64,000 nt of DNA from JBBRHQ01 sp963738305 (GTDB lineage Bacteria > Actinomycetota > Thermoleophilia > Solirubrobacterales > 70-9). Made by a program: the position numbers and the translations under genes. Shown here in pieces: positions 54,064 to 62,272 of the stretch. How positions within the stretch are numbered: the first letter of the stretch is position 1; the number at the start of each line of letters is the position of its first letter. Below the pieces are notes generated by a model. The model saw nothing but the letters and a program-made list of their open reading frames with translations. It had not been told where the DNA came from and ran no database searches. The stretch lies in contig CAVTVU010000005.1 in NCBI GenBank assembly GCA_963738305.1, forward strand, positions 1-64,000. The letters run 5' to 3'.

Positions 54064-54127
54064 TCGGGTTCGCTAGGATGCCGCACCCTTCGCACGGATA
54101 AAGCCAGGGAGAAAGGAACCCCCCAAG

Positions 54128-54515
54128 ATGAGAAGCACCCTGAAGATCGCCCTCACGATCGCCGTCGCGGCGCTCGCCACGGCGGCCCTAGCCGCCCCCG
54201 GGGCCGGCGCCAGGCGCGGTCGCCAGCGCCTCGAAGGGCTGCAACGTCTCAGCCCGCGCCTACGGGCACAACATGTACACCACCTCGCTGGCGGTGCGCC
54301 ACACCTCCTGCGCCAAGGGCAAGGCGGTGGTCAAGGGCTACACCAAGTGCCGCTACAAGCACGGCGGGCTGAACGGCCGCTGCCCCAACCGGGTGGAGAA
54401 GCTCAAGTGCGGAGAGGGCAGGCGCACCCTCGACCCCCACATCGAGTACAGCGTCAAGGTCTGCTGCAAGCACGGCTCGAAGCGGGTCAAGTTCTCCTAT
54501 ACGCAGCTGGTCTGA
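54128..54515 (+). pseudogene. Small secreted cysteine-containing protein, one frame break
   Basis: ATG at 54128 with AGAAAGGAAC upstream starts a signal peptide (IALTIAVAALATAALAAPGA). After one base change near 54220 the mature part reads NMYTTSLAVRHTSCAKGKAV, VKGYTKCRYKHGGLNGRCPN, KLKCGEGRRTLDPHIEYSVK and VCCKHGSKRVKFSYTQLV. It has six cysteines, so disulfides are likely. About 129 residues. It is a common exported family in this group without known role. Confidence 0.6.
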
Positions 54516-54580
54516 GCCCTGCGACGCAGCGGCCCGATCGAATCAGCGGTGGCATCCCGGGACCGGATCGGGGAGACTCC

Positions 54581-56083
54581 GTGCGCTTCGTGACTGCAAG
54601 GAACGGACTCGCAATCGCAGCCTGCGCCGCGGGCCTCGGCACCGCCCTGGCCATGGTGGCCGTGGCCAGCGACGGGGCCGGTCCTGCGCAATCGGCCGCG
54701 GCCGGGAAGGTGAGCTTCTCGGCCCCGAGCCTCTATCCGCGCTTCACGACGCGCCGCCACTTCTACGTGGCCAGGTGCAAGCACACCACGACCAAGGTGA
54801 CGATGCGGGCGGCCGGCCCCTACCGGATCTCGGCGGGGGGCTCGAAGCCGCGCTCGGGGCGCTCTCGGGTCAGGCTGCGGGTCGAGCCGGGCCAGAACTT
54901 CAGGGTGCGGGTCGCCCGTGGCCGGAAGAAGCGCTCCTACGAGGTCCGCTGCCTGCCGCGGCGCTTCCCCAAGTGGCGCTTCCAGCGCCTCAGGGCGAAG
55001 GCGCCGAAGCCGGGGCTGATCGCGCTCGGCTCGCGAGCGTCGAAGGGGATCCCGCCGTGGGTGGCGATCTTCGACAACTCGGGTACCCCACGCTGGTGGT
55101 ATCAGTCGGACACGCGGCCGATCAACGTGCAGGTGCTGCGGGGCGGAACGGTGGCCTGGTCGCGCGCCTACGGTGACGGCTACGGCCGTGATCCGCGCCA
55201 GGCCCAGGAGATTCACGCCCTCTCCGGCAAGCTGCTTCAGGTGCTGAGGCCGAGCAGGGGCCGGATCTCTGACCCGCACGAGCTGACGCAGGAATCAGAC
55301 CGTGACTTCCTGGTCGAGAGCTACGTCCCCCACGGCCCCGTCGACCTCAGCGCCTACGGTGGTCCGAAGCGGGCGGCGATCGTCTACCCCGAGGTCCAGG
55401 AGCTGTCACGAAAGGGCCGGCTGCTGCGGCGCTGGAGCCTGCTGCACAAGATCACCCTCGACGACACCGCGCCGAACTGGTGGAGCACGATCCTCGGCAA
55501 CCCGCGGCGCCACCGGGGCGGCCTCCCGACCTATGACGTGGTTCACGTCAACGCGATCGACCCTTGGGGCCACGAGCTGGTGGTCTCGACCCGCCACACC
55601 AACGCGGTCTTCGGCTTCTCTCGCAAAACCGGCAAGGTCCGCTGGAAGCTCGGCGGGACGCCCGCCCCCGAGTCGCTGACGATGAGCGGTGGCCCATACA
55701 CCCCGGACGACCTGTTCGGCGGCGAGCACGACGTCAGGGTGTACGGGAACGGCGCCCTCAGCATCTTCGACAACGGCACCCGGCGCTCCCGCCCGCCGCG
55801 CGGAGTGGTCTACAGGCTTGACCTGAAGGACCGCACCGCGAAGTACGTCGGGGAGCTGATTGATCCGCGGGCCCACAAGGGCAATTGCTGCGGGTCGGTG
55901 CGAGCGATCCCGGGCGGATGGCTGGTCGGGTTCGGTGACACGACCCTGGTCTCGGCCTTCAACACACACCGACAGGTCGCCTGGAGGCTTTGGTGGGGCA
56001 ACTCCTACCGCGCCGTCCCGGTGCCGCGGGGGAGGGTGACGAATCACCAGCTCGACCGCGGCCTCGAGCAGATGGAGCCCTAG
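54581..56083 (+). CDS. Arylsulfotransferase-like secreted protein
   Basis: 500 residues from GTG at 54581, in frame with a shadow start at 54128 but with its own ribosome-like GGGGAGA. A signal-like N-terminus (AIAACAAGLGTALAMVAVAS) and a first domain (about 35-150) precede the arylsulfotransferase-type propeller: GTPRWWYQSDTRPINVQVLR, SDPHELTQESDRDFLVESYV, TYDVVHVNAIDPWGHELVVS, FGFSRKTGKVRWKLGGTPAP, LFGGEHDVRVYGNGALSIFD and GWLVGFGDTTLVSAFNTHRQ. The paired His and Arg residues of the family (GEHDVR, VVHVNA) are present. Real activity may differ from sulfate transfer. Confidence 0.85.
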   Translation: MRFVTARNGLAIAACAAGLGTALAMVAVASDGAGPAQSAAAGKVSFSAPSLYPRFTTRRHFYVARCKHTTTKVTMRAAGPYRISAGGSKPRSGRSRVRLRVEPGQNFRVRVARGRKKRSYEVRCLPRRFPKWRFQRLRAKAPKPGLIALGSRASKGIPPWVAIFDNSGTPRWWYQSDTRPINVQVLRGGTVAWSRAYGDGYGRDPRQAQEIHALSGKLLQVLRPSRGRISDPHELTQESDRDFLVESYVPHGPVDLSAYGGPKRAAIVYPEVQELSRKGRLLRRWSLLHKITLDDTAPNWWSTILGNPRRHRGGLPTYDVVHVNAIDPWGHELVVSTRHTNAVFGFSRKTGKVRWKLGGTPAPESLTMSGGPYTPDDLFGGEHDVRVYGNGALSIFDNGTRRSRPPRGVVYRLDLKDRTAKYVGELIDPRAHKGNCCGSVRAIPGGWLVGFGDTTLVSAFNTHRQVAWRLWWGNSYRAVPVPRGRVTNHQLDRGLEQMEP

Positions 56084-56130
56084 CCCCCGGACGCGATCGG
56101 CCAGGAGCGGAGGAGGCCGCGAGTGGTTCC

Positions 56131-56883
56131 TCAGCGGAGCTGGCCCACCAATGCCCCGCCCAGCTTGCGGTACCCGGTGACCGACGGATGGACCTTGTCG
56201 GCGTTGTCGCCGGGTGCGAAGCGACCCGGGTCGCCGTGGTCGCTGAGGGTGTGAAAGAAGGGGACGATCCGGACGTTCCGGTCGCGCCCGATCGCTCGGA
56301 TGGCGCGGTTCAGCAGCCGCACCTTCGCCGCCTGGGCCCGGGTCGTCTTCTCGATCGGCAGCACGTTGGCGAGCAGGACCCTGCGGACGCCCGCCTTGCG
56401 GGCGCTCCCGACCATGGCCCGGAGGTTCGCGGCGGCGACCTTCACCTGCTCGAGCGTGTTGTGCGGCAGCTCCCCCTTGTAGGCCTGAAGGAGGTCGTTT
56501 GTGCCGCCCTGGATCAGCAGGACGTCGGCGTTGCGGGCGCAGCCGTCGAGTCGCAGCGCTATCTCGTCGGTGCGCTCGCCGGGAACGCCGCAGTTGCGGA
56601 AGCGAAGCCGCGGCTCGAGGCGGTCGGCCCAGTACTCGTACTGGCTTCTTCGGGTCATCCGCCGGTGCCAGTTGCGCTTCAGCCAGGCGCGCCACTTCGG
56701 ATCGGGGTCCCATCGCGGCCAGCCCGCGGTGATCGAGTCGCCGAGGGTGACGACCAGCGGGCCTGGGCGCCCGGCCGCGCTGCCGGAGCCCGCTGGGCCG
56801 CCGCCGTCGCCCAGGGCGATCACCGCGGCAGAGCATCCCACGGCAGCAATCGCCCCGAGACAGATGAGAACTTTCGTCATCAC
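56131..56883 (-). CDS. SGNH/GDSL hydrolase, secreted or lipidated
   Basis: 250 residues from ATG at 56883. The signal (LICLGAIAAVGCSAAVIALG) has a possible lipobox AVGC. The catalytic blocks are VVTLGDSITAG (Ser50), NCGVPGERTDEI (block II Gly), LLIQGGTNDLL (Asn129) and NADKVHPSVTGY (Asp-x-x-His). The family hydrolyses esters of lipids or glycans. The lipase-like gene at 57040 is divergent. Confidence 0.9.
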   Translation of the reverse strand: MMTKVLICLGAIAAVGCSAAVIALGDGGGPAGSGSAAGRPGPLVVTLGDSITAGWPRWDPDPKWRAWLKRNWHRRMTRRSQYEYWADRLEPRLRFRNCGVPGERTDEIALRLDGCARNADVLLIQGGTNDLLQAYKGELPHNTLEQVKVAAANLRAMVGSARKAGVRRVLLANVLPIEKTTRAQAAKVRLLNRAIRAIGRDRNVRIVPFFHTLSDHGDPGRFAPGDNADKVHPSVTGYRKLGGALVGQLR

Positions 56884-57039
56884 TCCCTCACCGGCCGCGG
56901 AAGGATACAGCCAGCCCCGAACGGGTGATCGCGACGACCGCGCGAGCCGCGAGCGTGTAGCCTGGCAGTCGATCGTTTGCCGGCTTGGCGCGGCGAGCGC
57001 GCTTCAGGGAGCGCCGGCGGGGACTGGACAGGAGGAAGC

Positions 57040-58449
57040 ATGCGGAGAAGCAAGTGGATGGGTGTGCGGATGGCCGTCGCGGCGGCGAGCGTGGCGATCG
57101 GCGCCGCGGTGCTGGCGCCATCGGCGAGCGCCGGTGCCTTGGTCAGGTTCGATCGGATCCAGGGCGTCGACTCGCCCGGGACCCCGGCGAAATACGACCG
57201 GGTCGGCATCCTCAAGACCGGGCCCCGCAGGGCACCCAACATCCTCGTGCTGAACCCCGGCACCTCCGCCAGCGCCGCCTACTTCGAGCCGCTGGCCAAG
57301 ACGATCGTCGCCAAGACCCGCGGGCGCTGGCAGGTCTGGGCCGTGGAGCGTCGCGAGAACCTGCTCGAGGATCAGTCGGTCTTCAACAAGGCTAAGGCCG
57401 GGAAGGCGACCCCGCAGCAGGTCTTCGACTACTACCTCGGCTACCTCACCGATCCGACTATCACCCACCACTTCCAGACGATCCCCAACGCCGACGTCGC
57501 CTACGCGAAGGACTGGGGCATGAAGGTCGAGATCGGCGACCTGCATCGCGTCGTCAAGAGGGCGCAGAAGCACGGGCGACACGTGGTGGTCGGGGGCCAC
57601 TCGCTGGGCGGCTCGATCACCACCGCCTACGCGACCTGGGACTTCCACGGCAAGCCGGGGGCAAAGGGGCTGGACGGGCTCCTCTACATCGACGGGGGCA
57701 GCGGTCCGACCCCGGTGTCCCCGGAGGACGCGAGCACATCGCTCGAGAACCTGATGGCCCCCGCCAGCTCGCCATGGCTGGTCTTCGGCGGGATCCCTTC
57801 GCCGTTCACGGGCCTGTTCAACACGGCCGGGGCGCTGGGCGCGATCATCGCCCCGAACGAGCCGTCTCTGGCCTATGACTTCGCGCTGCTGCCGGCGAAC
57901 CTGAAGCCGCCGGTGCCGCCGACAAACCTCGGCGAGTACGGCTACGCGCTAGATACCGAGACATCGCCGCCCGGCTTGGCCGCGGCCCAAGCCCATCTCG
58001 GCCATCTCGCTCCCAGCGGCGACCCCCGCGGCTGGGTCCGGGCGGGCGAGCTGACCCCGATCCGCCGCTACGCGAAGGCGTTCGCCGGCTGGGGCCTGAA
58101 GGGACTCGACGGCACCGCCTGGTATCACCCGCTGCGCCTGACGATCGACGCCGGTGCGGTCGCCGCGGGCAATCCGAACCCGGCCCAGGGGATCCTCAAG
58201 GTGCGGGCGATCCACGGGGACGACCTCTCCCGAAGGCTGCGGATCTACGCGTTCGGGGCGGCGCTGGGCGGGCAGCGCGTGCTCGACGCGGCCAGCAACC
58301 TGGCCGAGCAGTCGGGAATCCCGAAGCGCAACCTGACCCTGATCGACCGACACGAGACCTATGCCCACAACGACCCCAATACGGCGGCGCCGAAGAACGC
58401 GTTCGTCAACCACCTGATCCCCTTCCTCAAGGGGATCGCCCACCGCTAG
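57040..58449 (+). CDS. Secreted alpha/beta hydrolase (lipase-like)
   Basis: 469 residues from ATG at 57040, with AGGAGGAAGC just upstream. A signal peptide ends near LAPSASAG. The alpha/beta-hydrolase nucleophile elbow is VVVGGHSLGGSITT (Ser188). Before it the oxyanion region APNILVLNPGTSASAAYFEP is seen, and near the end RNLTLIDRHETYAHNDPNTA supplies the likely catalytic His. The long lid-like region in the middle is unassigned. Substrate unknown, perhaps lipid. A convergent hairpin ends it. Confidence 0.86.
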   Translation: MRRSKWMGVRMAVAAASVAIGAAVLAPSASAGALVRFDRIQGVDSPGTPAKYDRVGILKTGPRRAPNILVLNPGTSASAAYFEPLAKTIVAKTRGRWQVWAVERRENLLEDQSVFNKAKAGKATPQQVFDYYLGYLTDPTITHHFQTIPNADVAYAKDWGMKVEIGDLHRVVKRAQKHGRHVVVGGHSLGGSITTAYATWDFHGKPGAKGLDGLLYIDGGSGPTPVSPEDASTSLENLMAPASSPWLVFGGIPSPFTGLFNTAGALGAIIAPNEPSLAYDFALLPANLKPPVPPTNLGEYGYALDTETSPPGLAAAQAHLGHLAPSGDPRGWVRAGELTPIRRYAKAFAGWGLKGLDGTAWYHPLRLTIDAGAVAAGNPNPAQGILKVRAIHGDDLSRRLRIYAFGAALGGQRVLDAASNLAEQSGIPKRNLTLIDRHETYAHNDPNTAAPKNAFVNHLIPFLKGIAHR

Positions 58450-58456
58450 GAGCAAG

Positions 58457-58483
58457 GGCACCGCGGCCAAGCGCCGCGGTGCC
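58457..58483. terminator. Bidirectional hairpin terminator
   Basis: A perfect 10-bp stem (ggcaccgcgg / ccgcggtgcc) with a 7-base loop sits between the convergent stops of the hydrolase (58449) and the exported protein (58502). No T run is present. Confidence 0.75.
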
Positions 58484-58501
58484 GTTCGGCCCGCGTCTCG
58501 G

Positions 58502-58885
58502 CTAGTGCTCGGCCGGGATCGACTTGCTCGAGTCCGGCCTGCAGCCCGGGATCCTGCCGGCGCGCGCGTAGAACTTGCCCGGCATGAAGCCCGTGTTGCC
58601 CGTGGACCACATGTAGCGGTCGCCGTTGGCCTGTGCGATGTCCGAGCCGATCTTCTGATCGACGCTCGGCTTTTGCTTGCGGCCCCGCTGCTTGTAGAGC
58701 CTGACGACGCGGTTGTTCGCGCACCTGCCCGGCTTCGGGCTATAGACGTAGCCGAAGAAGCCGCCCGACTCGGGGATGATCGTCACCTTCGTCTTCGCGG
58801 GGCTCCGCGCCCCGGCGGAAACCACCGACCCTGCCAGTCCGCAGATGGCGAGCACCGCCACCCCTGCCAGAAGCTTGCGACTCAT
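58502..58885 (-). CDS. Secreted hypothetical protein
   Basis: 127 residues from ATG at 58885 with AGGAGAGGAAG upstream. The signal peptide reads LLAGVAVLAICGLAGSVVSA. The mature part has a beta-rich look (GGFFGYVYSPKPGRCANNRV, VRLYKQRGRKQ) and ends with CRPDSSKS. A like family of exported carbohydrate-binding-like small proteins with the GxVxSxxxxC pattern is common here. No function is known. Confidence 0.8.
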   Translation of the reverse strand: MSRKLLAGVAVLAICGLAGSVVSAGARSPAKTKVTIIPESGGFFGYVYSPKPGRCANNRVVRLYKQRGRKQKPSVDQKIGSDIAQANGDRYMWSTGNTGFMPGKFYARAGRIPGCRPDSSKSIPAEH

Positions 58886-58998
58886 CTTCCTCTCCTTTCC
58901 CCGCCTTCCCGTCCCTGACGTCTCGTCAGGTCCGCCGACCCTACCAGGCTGATTCCGGCCCTCCGACAGCCGTCCGGCGAGTACGGTGTCGGAGGTCC

Positions 58999-60087
58999 AT
59001 GCCGCTCGACGACCGCATCGACCTGTTTGCGATCAAGGCCCAGTTCGAGCGTGCCTCCCGGATCCTCGACCTCGGCGCGCTCGCCGGGGACCTCGGCTTC
59101 CTGCGTCGAGCCCGGCGCACGCTGCTGCCGCTCCCGCTGATCGACCGGCCCGAGGAGATCGACGCCTCGGACGTCTTCCCGCCCCTCAACCCGCGCTCGA
59201 TCCCGGCGCTGGAGGGCAAGCGGCTGGCGATGGTCGCCTCGGGAGGAGGCGGCGCGGCGGTGTCGCTGGTCGGGGTCGCAAGGGCCTTCGAGGAGGCCGG
59301 GCTCGAGCCGGCCGAGATCCTCGGCTGCTCGGGCGGGGCGATCTGGGGCTCGATGTGGGCGGCCGGGATGAGCGCCCAGGAGATGGCGGAATTCTCACTC
59401 TCCTGGAAGCCCGAGGACTACCTCGACGTGCAGTGGCTCTCACTGCCTCGCTTCGCGCTCTCGGCGCTGCGCGGGTTCACGGGCATCGCTAAGGGGGAGG
59501 CGGTCGAGCAGCTGTTCGATCGGCGCCTGCGGGAGATGCCCTGCGGCGAGACCCGGATCCCGATCAGGACGATCGTCTACAACATGGACCTGGGCACCGT
59601 CGAGTACTTCGGCACGGAAAATACCCCTGAGGCTACGATCGGCCAGCTGGTCCGCGTGGCGATTGCCCTGCCGCTGTTCATCGAGTCGGTGGAGGTCCAC
59701 GGGCATCTCTACGTTGACGGCGGCGTGATCGAGGTCTGGCCGGTCCAGCCGGTGATCGACGAGGGCGGCTTCGACCACGTCTTCGGGGTCAATTTCATGC
59801 TCCCGAAGGGCTTCCGTCCAAAGGACATCAGCGGCTGGCCGCAGCGCACCGGAGGCCTGTTCGAGGCCAGCCGCCAGATGCAGCAGGGCTTTCACCTCGA
59901 GATCGCCCGCCGGGCGAAGGCAGCACTCGGGAAGCGGCTCACCGTGATCGACCCAGTCGACGACTCCGAGCTGCACGGGACCTCCTTCTACGACCTCTTC
60001 CTTGACCGCAGCCACTGGCCCCGGTTGATCCGTCAGGGGTACGAGGCCGCGACTGACGCGCTGGAACAGCTCAGGGCGGCCGACTGA
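58999..60087 (+). CDS. Patatin-like phospholipase
   Basis: 362 residues from ATG at 58999. The patatin motifs are ASGGGGAAVSLVGVARAFEE (oxyanion loop), EILGCSGGAIWGSMW (Ser111 in GxSGG), and HLYVDGGVIEVWPVQP with the catalytic Asp in DGG. The enzymes cut acyl groups from lipids. It is cytosolic with an N-terminal extension of about 75 residues not seen in the shorter family members. A second patatin gene is 2.2 kb on. Confidence 0.9.
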   Translation: MPLDDRIDLFAIKAQFERASRILDLGALAGDLGFLRRARRTLLPLPLIDRPEEIDASDVFPPLNPRSIPALEGKRLAMVASGGGGAAVSLVGVARAFEEAGLEPAEILGCSGGAIWGSMWAAGMSAQEMAEFSLSWKPEDYLDVQWLSLPRFALSALRGFTGIAKGEAVEQLFDRRLREMPCGETRIPIRTIVYNMDLGTVEYFGTENTPEATIGQLVRVAIALPLFIESVEVHGHLYVDGGVIEVWPVQPVIDEGGFDHVFGVNFMLPKGFRPKDISGWPQRTGGLFEASRQMQQGFHLEIARRAKAALGKRLTVIDPVDDSELHGTSFYDLFLDRSHWPRLIRQGYEAATDALEQLRAAD

Positions 60088-60110
60088 GGCTGGCGGCCGC
60101 GCGGCGATCC

Positions 60111-61313
60111 TCAGTCGCCCTCCGCGAAGAAATCGAGGATCGCCTTATGCGTCTGCCGGGGTGCCTCCATCTGCGGGACATGACCGCAGTCCAGCTCGAG
60201 GTGGCGCGCCGCCGGCAGGGCCCGCTCGACGTGCTTGCGGAATCCGATCGGGACGAGCTGGTCATGGCGGCCCCAGACGAACAGGCAGCCCGGCTGCATT
60301 CCGGCCAGCCGCTGCCAGAGACCATTCTCTCCGTGCGGCTCGTCGAGGTAGATGTTGCGCGCGGCCTCATAGAAGGCGACGCGCCCCCGAGGTGTCAGAT
60401 AGGAGCGCAGGAACTCGTCCACGCCGGCCGCCGACCAGCCGTCGTTTCCACCCGGCACGAGGTTGCGGACGATCGGCTCGGTGATCACCCGGGGGGCCGG
60501 TTGGACCAGGCCGAGCTTGGGCAGAGGTGCGGAGAGCAGCCACCGCCAGCGTCGGTCGCGCAACCAGGCGAGGGCCGGGCTGAGCAGGGCGATCCTCCCG
60601 ATCCGCCCCGGCTCGCGCAGGCCCAGCTCGATCGAGACGCGCCCGCCCATGCTGTTGCCGACCAGGTGCGCGCGATCGATCTCCAGCCGGTCGAGGAGCG
60701 CGGTGACCGCACGGGCGAAGTAGGGGGCGTCGTAGGGGGCGGAGATCGGCTTGTCGGACTCGCCGAAGCCCGGCAGGTCCATGGCGATCACGCGGTGACG
60801 GTCGGCAAGAGCGGCGACGGTGGGGAGGAAGGAGGCCTTGGTCGCGCCGAGCCCGTGCACGCAGACCACCGGGTCCCCCTCGCCGGCGGCGAGGGTCGAG
60901 ATCGTGCCGACCCGCGTCTGCACGGAGGCGAATCGCAGGCGGCGCTCGTCGGTGATGCCGCTGGTGGCGGCGAGGAAGCCGACCCCTAGATGGAGGTTCT
61001 GCCTGATCCGCATCCGGCCGGCACGGAACGCGCTCATCCCCCCGCGGACGTCGCCGGCCACCTGCTCCCAGGTCTCGGCGCCGGCGCTGAGCAGCGCGTC
61101 GGGTTGCGCCGACGCCGCCGGCTCGATGCTGATCTCGCCGTTCTCGACCACGGCGTCCCACTCGGACTCCCCATCGACGACCAGGCGGATCCGCGCGGAG
61201 CCGCCCGGCAGGTCCATCACCTCCGGGTCGAACCGCTCGATCAGGGCCGCGAGGCCCGATGCCGGACGGGACCCGGCCGCCGCCGCGCGTGCCTCGGTCA
61301 TCGTCGATTCCAC
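60111..61313 (-). CDS. SCP2-like - alpha/beta hydrolase two-domain protein
   Basis: 400 residues from ATG at 61313, with a later ATG at 61301 possible. The N-terminal part (about 20-105) looks like an SCP2-type sterol-carrier domain (ARIRLVVDGESEWDAVVENG, LLSAGAETWEQVAGDVRGGM). A full alpha/beta hydrolase domain follows: VVCVHGLGATKASFLPTVAA, IAMDLPGFGESDKP, AHLVGNSMGGRVSIEL (Ser221), LFVWGRHDQLVP and LDCGHVPQMEAP with the catalytic His. The lipid-binding part suggests an acyl-ester or sterol substrate. A 48-residue gene precedes it by 39 bp. Confidence 0.87.
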   Translation of the reverse strand: MESTMTEARAAAAGSRPASGLAALIERFDPEVMDLPGGSARIRLVVDGESEWDAVVENGEISIEPAASAQPDALLSAGAETWEQVAGDVRGGMSAFRAGRMRIRQNLHLGVGFLAATSGITDERRLRFASVQTRVGTISTLAAGEGDPVVCVHGLGATKASFLPTVAALADRHRVIAMDLPGFGESDKPISAPYDAPYFARAVTALLDRLEIDRAHLVGNSMGGRVSIELGLREPGRIGRIALLSPALAWLRDRRWRWLLSAPLPKLGLVQPAPRVITEPIVRNLVPGGNDGWSAAGVDEFLRSYLTPRGRVAFYEAARNIYLDEPHGENGLWQRLAGMQPGCLFVWGRHDQLVPIGFRKHVERALPAARHLELDCGHVPQMEAPRQTHKAILDFFAEGD

Positions 61314-61352
61314 GCCGGCGCTCGTGGCCGCCCGGGGGGTCGCCCGCTCCGG

Positions 61353-61499
61353 CTACCCGTCGAGCGCCTCGTCGAGCTGCTTGCGCACCGCGCTGCAGAC
61401 CGCTTCGGCGTCGGGGTTGTAGCGCTCGGAGGAGAGCACCCCGAGGAGGACCTCGGCGTCGCTCTTGCTCAGCGTCAGGGTGATCGTCTGCTCGGTCAT
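61353..61499 (-). CDS. Small hypothetical protein upstream of SCP2-hydrolase
   Basis: 48 residues from ATG at 61499: MTEQTITLTLSKSDAEVLLG then VLSSERYNPDAEAVCSAVRK, ending LDEALDG. Codon use is strongly GC-rich at third positions. The sequence looks like a short helical domain and may act with the next gene. No family is recognised. It is likely co-transcribed with 60111-61313. Confidence 0.6.
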   Translation of the reverse strand: MTEQTITLTLSKSDAEVLLGVLSSERYNPDAEAVCSAVRKQLDEALDG

Positions 61500-61894
61500 G
61501 GGCTCAGTTTGACGAACCGGCCCGACCTAAGAGCGAAGGTGCGTTATCCGGGCCGCGGAACGCGCCCTGCGGTGGGGCAGGGCGGGCAGCGAGGGATGCC
61601 TGGCGGCGTGGGAGACGTAGCGTAGGATCGCGGCGAAGTGACGGTCGATCGGAGGCAGAGGAGAGCGCAGCGCCCGCGGGGACGAGCCTGTTCGCTGAAC
61701 GTCGGAATCCGCCACCCGAGCAACGCTAGAGGCTTCGCGTCGATCCCACATCCGGATTTCCCCACAAACGACGCGCGGTTTCCACGACGGCTCTGCCGGC
61801 GCTCGGCCGCCACGCACGTATCAGCGATCCTCCCCGGAAATCCTGGGGGTTTTCACGGATGCGGAGCGCTCCGCCGCATGATTGGGTGGGTACC
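61500..61894. other. Intergenic region between divergent operons, no gene seen
   Basis: 395 bp with lower coding potential on both strands. Short arginine-rich frames exist on both strands without family similarity. It should hold the promoters of the SCP2-hydrolase unit and the DUF779-patatin unit, but I find no clear -35/-10 pairs, repeats or hairpins. Confidence 0.4.
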
Positions 61895-62272
61895 ATGACT
61901 GCGAGTGTGCTGGCCACGTCCGAAGCGCAGGAGAAGATCGAGTGGCTGCAGGAAAAGCACGGACAGCTCGCCTTCTTTCTGTGCGGCACCTGCGCGGACG
62001 CCGGCGCGTTGAAGTGCCTGACGCGGGCGGAGCTGCTGCCTGAGGAGCGCGACGTCAAGCTCGGCACCGTCGGTGGCGCCCCGGTCTTCGTCGACGGCGA
62101 GGTCTACGAGCTCCGCGCGGGCGGGCCGACCCTGGTCATCGACGTCGCGCCCGGGCCGGCCGCGGGTCTCTCGCTCGAGCACCTGGAGGACTTTCACTTC
62201 TTCAGCCGCCTCCCCTCCCCGGCCGGTGAGGTGCGAGCCCGGAACGGGCATTCGAGCGAGGCCCGTCCATGA
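61895..62272 (+). CDS. DUF779 domain protein
   Basis: 125 residues from ATG at 61895; an upstream GTG/ATG at 61859 is less likely. The family core is LAFFLCGTCADAGALKCLTR, DVKLGTVGGAPVFVDGEVYE and TLVIDVAPGPAAGLSLEHLE. DUF779 genes are often beside aldehyde dehydrogenases; none is present here. The stop overlaps the patatin start by 4 bp (ATGA), so the two are coupled. Confidence 0.86.
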   Translation: MTASVLATSEAQEKIEWLQEKHGQLAFFLCGTCADAGALKCLTRAELLPEERDVKLGTVGGAPVFVDGEVYELRAGGPTLVIDVAPGPAAGLSLEHLEDFHFFSRLPSPAGEVRARNGHSSEARP

